From contig CAYVQZ010000009.1 in NCBI GenBank assembly GCA_964453435.1, forward strand, positions 1 through 64,000: a stretch of DNA of 64,000 nt, in the 5' to 3' direction. Position 1 is the first letter of the stretch; each line of letters opens with the position of its first letter. This DNA is from CAYVQZ01 sp964453435 (GTDB taxonomy: Bacteria > Abyssobacteria > SURF-5). Below are positions 59,116 to 64,000 of this stretch, in pieces. A program made the position numbers and the translations under genes. Below the pieces are notes generated by a model that was not told the DNA's origin, made no database searches, and worked only from the letters and a program-made list of their open reading frames with translations.

Positions 59116-60237
59116 ATGACAACAGCAACGAAGGGACTTGAAGGAGTAGTCGTGGCCGAATCCAAGATTTCTTTCATCGACGGCGCGAAAGGAATTCTGG
59201 CATACCGCGGATACCCGATAGAGCAACTGGCCGACGGCGCAGGGTTTGAGGAGGTAATCTACTTGCTCTGGAACGCGAAACTGCCAAACCAGGACGAGCT
59301 GGACGAGTTCAAGAAGCTGTTGGTCGCCGAGCGCGGCTTGCCGCAGCCAGTGCTCGATATCGTTACGGCGGCCCCCCCCGATTCGCATCCGATGGACGTC
59401 CTCAGAACGGCCGTTAGCGCGCTCGCTCTGTACGATCCCGAGACCGAAGACCCCTCTCATGAGGCCAACCTGCGAAAAGCCGCTCGACTCGTCTCGAAGA
59501 CCCCGACCATCATTGCGGCCTTCAACCGGAGACGGAACGAGTTGCCCATCGTCGAGCCTCTGAAAGAGAAAAGCCTGGCCGAAAACTTTCTCTATATGAT
59601 GGCCGGACAGGAGATGATGCCAGTCCTCAATCGCGTCCTCGATGTCTGTCTTGTTCTCCATGCCGACCACGAATTCAACGCTTCGACCTTCGCCGCCCGC
59701 GTCACGATCAGCACGCTCTCCGACCTGTATTCCGCCATAACCTCCGCTGTCGGGACACTGAAGGGGCCGCTGCATGGCGGAGCGAACACGCGCGTTATGC
59801 AAATGCTCCTGGACATAGGAGAACTCGAGAAGGTGGAGGATTACATCCACAATTTGCTCGACAAGAAGGGCAGAGTCATGGGCATTGGACACAGGGTGTA
59901 TAAAACCATGGACCCGCGCGCGAAAATCTTGAAACAATACTCCAAGTGGATGAGCGAGCATGGTTGTGGTCCGCTCTGGTATGGAATGCTCACCAAAATC
60001 GAGGATATCATGCGCGCGGAAAAGGGAATGGACCCGAACGTGGACTTCTATTCGGCCTCGGTCTATTACTGCATGGGCATTCCGCTCGACCTCTATACCA
60101 CAATCTTCGCAATGAGTCGCATGGCCGGCTGGACGGCCCACGTTCTCGAGCAACTCTCGGATAACAGGCTCATCCGTCCCATCGCGAATTACACGGGACG
60201 CGCGAATGAGAAGTTCGTGCCCATCGAATCGCGGTAG
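59116..60237 (+). CDS. gltA: Citrate synthase (type I hexamer / methylcitrate-like length)
   Basis: A protein of 373 residues. The catalytic His residues are in PLHGGANTRV (around 217) and GIGHRVYK (around 254), and the Asp is in NVDFYSASVYY (around 308). The length and start (GVVVAESKISFIDGAKGILAYRGYPIE) fit the shorter bacterial/archaeal form, which can also act as 2-methylcitrate synthase. AAGGGAG lies nine bases before the ATG. No other TCA genes are near. It converges with the diadenylate cyclase gene. Confidence 0.92.
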   Translation: MTTATKGLEGVVVAESKISFIDGAKGILAYRGYPIEQLADGAGFEEVIYLLWNAKLPNQDELDEFKKLLVAERGLPQPVLDIVTAAPPDSHPMDVLRTAVSALALYDPETEDPSHEANLRKAARLVSKTPTIIAAFNRRRNELPIVEPLKEKSLAENFLYMMAGQEMMPVLNRVLDVCLVLHADHEFNASTFAARVTISTLSDLYSAITSAVGTLKGPLHGGANTRVMQMLLDIGELEKVEDYIHNLLDKKGRVMGIGHRVYKTMDPRAKILKQYSKWMSEHGCGPLWYGMLTKIEDIMRAEKGMDPNVDFYSASVYYCMGIPLDLYTTIFAMSRMAGWTAHVLEQLSDNRLIRPIANYTGRANEKFVPIESR

Positions 60238-60283
60238 ACAATTCCGTCACGGAATCGAAGAGCCGCTTGCCCGGCGGGCGCAA

Positions 60284-60952
60284 CTACTCGGATTGCTTCT
60301 CTGTCTTGCTCACCACGGTCATCTCTTCCACGCTGCGCGTCGAGTATGGGCCGGCCACATGCAGGCCATGCCGCCTGAGAAGCCACAGTTCGGGAATAAT
60401 TTCGGATATGATCTCGCCGTCGTCGAATACCCGCACGACGGCGCTCTCGGAAACCACAACGGCAACGGCATTCGTTTCCCTCGTGATCGAAGCCGCCGCC
60501 ATGTGACGGCTTCCCAGCCCCATGGGCAAATCGATGCCTTTCGAGGAAGCGTTAATGTAGCGGCACGCCGAAAGAACAACCCCGTCATCCGATATTATGA
60601 AGGCTCCATCGAGCTGGGCCAACTCTTTAACCGTCTCGCGCATGTTCGGATGCGATATGTGTTTGACTTCCGGCGGATGAAGTCCCAGAGGGTCCAGTAT
60701 CAGGCTCCTTGACCGCTTCAGCACTTCATCGGAATCGGAGACGACAAACATGGTCCCTATTTTCCGGCCCTCCCTTCCCTCGCGGGCGAGCTCAACCGCC
60801 AATAGAATGACTTCCTCAAGCGTTCTCACGTTTACGGCGCGCTCGGCGCTGCAAATGTCACAGAACGGGTCCTCGGATTTGCCGTGGTTCAACATGCTCA
60901 TCTCTTGACCGTAATCCTCCGCCTTCCACTGCTCGCCGCACCGCGGGAGCAT
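60284..60952 (-). CDS. DisA_N/DacZ-like diadenylate cyclase
   Basis: A protein of 222 residues from ATG 60952 (60901 is an alternative). The cyclase domain has DGA at 115-117 (LDGAFIISDDG) and GSRHMAAASIT at 147-157, where the more usual RHR of DisA and CdaA reads RHM, as in archaeal DacZ-like proteins. It should make c-di-AMP from two ATP. The N-terminus carries FCDICS (Cys31, Cys34), not part of the known domain. It has no membrane helices and no DNA-binding helices, so it is a soluble stand-alone enzyme. Confidence 0.82.
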   Translation of the reverse strand: MLPRCGEQWKAEDYGQEMSMLNHGKSEDPFCDICSAERAVNVRTLEEVILLAVELAREGREGRKIGTMFVVSDSDEVLKRSRSLILDPLGLHPPEVKHISHPNMRETVKELAQLDGAFIISDDGVVLSACRYINASSKGIDLPMGLGSRHMAAASITRETNAVAVVVSESAVVRVFDDGEIISEIIPELWLLRRHGLHVAGPYSTRSVEEMTVVSKTEKQSE

Positions 60953-60994
60953 CCTCCCCCGGCCTTATTATCCTGCGCGTACCCTGTCCCTTTT

Positions 60995-61023
60995 ATTAAA
61001 CCATATCCGAACACTTTTGGCAA
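60995..61023 (-). promoter_or_regulatory. Promoter of the diadenylate cyclase gene
   Basis: On the minus strand, TTGCCA (61023-61018) and TTTAAT (61000-60995) are 17 bp apart. GGGGGAGG directly abuts ATG 60952, too close for good initiation there, which leaves the start open. Confidence 0.65.
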
Positions 61024-61086
61024 AGCAGGCTCCGCACCCTCAGTCCCAATTTCAACGACCAGAAGACGACGCGCAGCAAAAGGCCT

Positions 61087-61325
61087 GTGAGAATGTGTCC
61101 GATAATTTCATTTTCTGCCGAAACACAAGCGAAAGGGACTATACCCAATTACGGAATCGCCCGTCTTTTGGTCCCGCCAAAGGCGGGATAGAATCGATTC
61201 GTGGACTGTCCCTGAAGCGCACGCAAATGGGGTATCGGACAGTTTCACAGTCCCGAATCTGCGACGCTTCGCCTCCGTAATTCTTGGGACCGCCTCCTCC
61301 GCAAGCAATTGTCGGACAGTCTCGC
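61087..61325. repeat. Class B repeat, compound copy
   Basis: The left end GTGAGAATGTGTCCGATAAT and the right end, whose complement reads ACTGTCCGACAATTGCTTGC, are ends of the class B element. Between them are a second inward TATCGGACAGT and the hairpin CCCGCCAAAGGCGGG (61173-61187). It fills most of the gap between the cyclase and uvrC. Confidence 0.7.
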
Positions 61326-61385
61326 TCCCTATGGACGGATTTCGCGGCGGCTCTGCCGGGGCCATTTTTCGCGCCCCCGCCGTCC

Positions 61386-61415
61386 TTGCCCACCCGGAAT
61401 CAGCGAGAGTATAAT
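61386..61415 (+). promoter_or_regulatory. Promoter of uvrC
   Basis: TTGCCC (61386-61391) and perfect TATAAT (61410-61415) are 18 bp apart. The start of uvrC follows 31 bp later. Confidence 0.6.
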
Positions 61416-61446
61416 ACCTTAGAGGTTGCGCGCAAGGAGGTTCTTC

Positions 61447-63315
61447 GTGAAAAGGGATGTGCTTGTCGAGAAAGTCAAAGGTTTTCCCGACCTGCCCGGG
61501 GTGTATCTCATGAAAAACCCCGGGGGAACAGTCATCTATGTCGGGAAAGCGAAAAGCCTGCGGAAACGAGTGCGCGCATACTTTTTACAAGGCGACGACG
61601 GGCGGGCATGGTCGCCGTTCCTCGCCTCGCGGGTGGCCGATATCGATTGCGTCGTGACCAACACCGAGAAGGAAGCCATAATCCTCGAGGACAGCGCCAT
61701 CAAGGAGCACCGCCCCCGGTACAACATCAAGCTCAAGGACGACAAGAGCTTCCTGCGGCTCAAACTCACCATGCCGGAGGACTATCCGCGACTCTTAATC
61801 ACGCGAAAAGTAAAGAGGGATGGCGCGCTCTATTTCGGGCCATACTCCTCTGCGCACGCGGCGCGCGAGACGTATCGTGTCGTGAACAACTATTTCATGC
61901 TCCGAAAATGCTCAAACACGACCTTCAACAGTCGCGAGCGCCCGTGCATCTATCACGACATGCACAAGTGCTTCGGCCCGTGCTGCGGTCTCATCGACAA
62001 AGACACATATGCGGAACTGGCGCAGAATGTCGTCGCCTTTCTGCAGGGGAAAAGCGACGAATTGCTCGCGGCTCTCCGCGGGCGAATGCAGCAGGCGTCG
62101 AAACAGCTCGATTTCGAACTCGCTGCCCGATTCCGCGATCAGATTCAAGCCCTGGAGAAAACGGTCGAGCGCCAGAAGGTCGCCGCGCCGGACGAATCGG
62201 ACCGCGACGTGTTTGGCATGTGGGAAAAAGACGGAAACCTTGCCGTCGCCGTACTTCTCGTCCGCAGGGGAAAACTAGTCGGCAGCGAGCCCTTCCATTT
62301 TTCGGACGTGAAAATCCCTCCCGAAGAGGCGCTCGGTTCCCTGCTCACCCAATTCTACTCCGCCGGAAGACCGCCTCCGAGCGAAGTGCTTCTGCCTCTG
62401 CCGTTCGAAAATATGGAGGCGTTCGAACAATTGCTCACCGAAAGAAGGGCTGAACGCGTGAGGGTCTTGGTTCCGCAGCGCGGCGAGAAACGACGCCTCA
62501 TGGATATGGCCCGACTCAACGCGCGAACCGTATTCGCGGAGCATCAGCGTGCGGCGCTCTCAAAGACAGACGCGCTCGCCGAACTGGAGCGAGCCCTGAA
62601 TCTCCGCGCCAAGCCACAGCGGATCGAGGCCTTCGACATATCGAACATCTCCGGAGACCTCGCCGTCGCCTCGATGGTCGTTTTCGAGCAGGGCCACCCG
62701 AAGAAATCGGATTATCGCCGGTTCAGAATACGCGCGGTCGGAGGCGCAGATGATTACGCGATGATGCGTGAAGCGCTCACGAGACACATGAAACGAGCGA
62801 CGGAAGAAGGGCCAATGCCCTCGTTGATCGTTGTTGACGGAGGGAAGGGACAGTTGAACGTCGCCCTCAGCGTGTTCGACGAACTTCAAATCATCGACCA
62901 GGACGTCGTCGGCATCGCGAAAGAGAAAATGAGATTCCGGGAAAAATCGGAGACCGCCGTCCGGGACACCGATAAGATATATGTCCCGCAGCGGAAAGAC
63001 CCCATCCTCCTGCGCCGGGACTCCGCCGCCCTGCTCCTCCTGCAGCAGGTCCGCGACGAGGCCCACCGCTTCGCAATCAGCTACCACAAGAGCCTCCGCT
63101 CGAAACAGCAGACCCGGTCCGTCCTCGATGGAATAAAAGGGGTCGGCCCCCGCCGGAAGAACGCTCTGCTGAGGCGCTTCGGAAGTCTCGCGCAACTGGC
63201 GACCGCAAGCCGGGAAGAAATAGCGTCGGTGGCCGGCATCTCGCCGACGCTCGCCCAAAAAATCAAAAACACCCTCGCCCCCGCCTCAATCGACGATGGA
63301 GAGAACACAGCTTGA
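61447..63315 (+). CDS. uvrC: Excinuclease ABC subunit UvrC
   Basis: A protein of 622 residues that makes both cuts in nucleotide excision repair. The GIY-YIG domain (GVYLM...VIYVGKAKSLRKRVRAYF) is followed by the UVR motif (LDFELAARFRDQIQAL), the RNase H-like domain with EAFDISNISGDLAVASMVVF and VVDGGKGQLNVAL, and C-terminal HhH repeats (IKGVGPRRKNALLRRFGSL). GTG 61447 is chosen since AAGGAGG (61434-61440) lies six bases upstream. Confidence 0.96.
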   Translation: MKRDVLVEKVKGFPDLPGVYLMKNPGGTVIYVGKAKSLRKRVRAYFLQGDDGRAWSPFLASRVADIDCVVTNTEKEAIILEDSAIKEHRPRYNIKLKDDKSFLRLKLTMPEDYPRLLITRKVKRDGALYFGPYSSAHAARETYRVVNNYFMLRKCSNTTFNSRERPCIYHDMHKCFGPCCGLIDKDTYAELAQNVVAFLQGKSDELLAALRGRMQQASKQLDFELAARFRDQIQALEKTVERQKVAAPDESDRDVFGMWEKDGNLAVAVLLVRRGKLVGSEPFHFSDVKIPPEEALGSLLTQFYSAGRPPPSEVLLPLPFENMEAFEQLLTERRAERVRVLVPQRGEKRRLMDMARLNARTVFAEHQRAALSKTDALAELERALNLRAKPQRIEAFDISNISGDLAVASMVVFEQGHPKKSDYRRFRIRAVGGADDYAMMREALTRHMKRATEEGPMPSLIVVDGGKGQLNVALSVFDELQIIDQDVVGIAKEKMRFREKSETAVRDTDKIYVPQRKDPILLRRDSAALLLLQQVRDEAHRFAISYHKSLRSKQQTRSVLDGIKGVGPRRKNALLRRFGSLAQLATASREEIASVAGISPTLAQKIKNTLAPASIDDGENTA

Positions 63316-64000
63316 ACGCAACCGCCGTTTCGGCAACCACCGACCGCAAGCAGATTCTCTCCCTCGCGTGGCCCGTTATTCTGAACAACCTGCTCCTCAC
63401 AGTCGTCTGGATAGTCGACATGATGATGGTCGGCCGTCTCGGCTCAACGGCAGTGGCTGCCGTCGGCGTGAGCGGACAAATGTTCAACATGGTGCTCGCC
63501 CTGACACTCGCCGTGACAACAGGCGCCATTGCCTTGGTGGCGCGATATACGGGCGCAGAGAACCGGCCCATGGCCAACAGCGTGCTGGGTCACTCGCTGG
63601 CGCTCGGCGCCATTCTCGCGCTTGCCCTCACAGTCCCCGCTTTCCTGTGGAGCGAGGCTCTTTTCAAACTTTTCGGAGCCGAGGAACCGGTGACGAATGC
63701 GGGCGCCCCCTACTTGAGGATCGTGCTCGCAGGCACCATTTTCCTCGTTGTTTCATTGGTCGCGTCGTCCGCGCTCAGGGGAGCCGGCGATACGAAAACG
63801 CCGCTGGTCATCAGCGTTTCGGCAAATATCATAAACATGGCTCTGAACTACGTCCTCATTTTCGGCAAGCTCGGGATGCCCCGACTCGAGGTCGCCGGCG
63901 CCGGCATTGCCACCACCATTGCGTTCATGCTCGAGGCGTTCGCCTTCATCGTCCTGCTCGCCAGAGGCACGCTGGTCCTGAGCCTCCCCAAGAATCTGCA
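63312..64000 (+). CDS. MATE family efflux transporter, N-terminal part (cut by window edge)
   Basis: The frame starts at TTG 63312, sharing four bases (TTGA) with the uvrC stop, and is open to the window end (229 residues). It reads LSLAWPVILNNLLLTVVWIV, then DMMMVGRLGSTAVAAVGVSG, with about six hydrophobic helices visible and the loop GDTKTPLVISV typical of MATE/NorM proteins. It would export drugs or metabolites using an ion gradient. The C-terminal half is outside the window. Confidence 0.9.
   Translation, partial: MNATAVSATTDRKQILSLAWPVILNNLLLTVVWIVDMMMVGRLGSTAVAAVGVSGQMFNMVLALTLAVTTGAIALVARYTGAENRPMANSVLGHSLALGAILALALTVPAFLWSEALFKLFGAEEPVTNAGAPYLRIVLAGTIFLVVSLVASSALRGAGDTKTPLVISVSANIINMALNYVLIFGKLGMPRLEVAGAGIATTIAFMLEAFAFIVLLARGTLVLSLPKNL

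Overview
This 64 kb window is a gene-dense piece of a bacterial chromosome of moderately high GC. The cell is a diderm: it has lptC-lptA-lptB, a YidC with a large periplasmic domain, lgt and lspA. Other markers are a SecD-SecF fusion, HPr kinase next to rapZ and ptsH-ptsI, the long form of HPF, QueH rather than QueG, tandem ArsA-type ATPases and a DacZ-like diadenylate cyclase. This mix fits an uncultivated diderm phylum (of the Omnitrophota, Hydrogenedentota or Abyssubacteria kind) better than a Proteobacterium, but I cannot assign a phylum from the sequence alone. No rRNA, tRNA, CRISPR array or intact mobile element was seen.

Layout. 1-2.3 kb: end of a radical SAM gene, a patatin-like lipase and a decayed IS1634-type transposase. 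2.3-6.1 kb (minus): a zincin + DUF2851 pair, an MBL-fold hydrolase and a membrane protein with a DnaJ-type zinc motif, the last divergent from dnaJ. 6.2-8.6 kb (plus): dnaJ, a site-2 protease and an Rrf2 regulator. 8.7-15.9 kb (minus): the conserved rpmH-rnpA-yidD-yidC-khpB-mnmE-mnmG block, without dnaA beside it. 16.4-17.3 kb (plus): a PTS EIIA-zinc ribbon fusion behind a consensus promoter. 17.5-23 kb (minus): an orphan ECF-type ATPase with a His-rich tail, then ileS-dksA/traR-like-lspA-lgt. 23.2-27.8 kb (minus): a Ser/Thr kinase heading an overlapping operon of methyltransferase, GT2, DUF2304 and a GT-C-like membrane protein. 27.9-37.7 kb (minus): hpf-hprK-rapZ-ptsH-ptsI, then a lipase, two ArsA ATPases, an SCP2 protein and a large membrane protein. 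38.2-40.1 kb (minus): lptC-lptA-lptB. 40.3-52.1 kb (minus): twelve genes, yebC-ruvC-ruvA-ruvB-queH-queA-tgt-yajC-secDF-nadC-birA-coaX. 52.3-53.4 kb (minus): a TIGR04076 protein and an exonuclease-WYL fusion. 53.7-55.8 kb (plus): an alpha/beta hydrolase and three small unknown genes. 55.8-58.5 kb (minus): a class III aminotransferase with threonine synthase. 59.1-64 kb: citrate synthase, a diadenylate cyclase (minus), uvrC and the start of a MATE transporter.

Two things stand out. First, the gaps carry a dispersed family of palindromic elements: a 45 bp hairpin (four copies), a 75-240 bp element with GTGTCCGATAATT ends (about four copies), and a MITE-like element with an 18 bp perfect terminal repeat (three relatives). 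Together they occupy most of the longer intergenic gaps. Second, a permease-free regulatory PTS (HPr kinase, HPr, EI, and an EIIA fused to a zinc ribbon) lies in a run of genes with two ArsA-type ATPases of unlike P-loops, an SCP2 lipid-binding protein and a lipase. Promoters are easy to read: at least eight gaps hold TTGACA-like and TATAAT-like boxes 17-18 bp apart.
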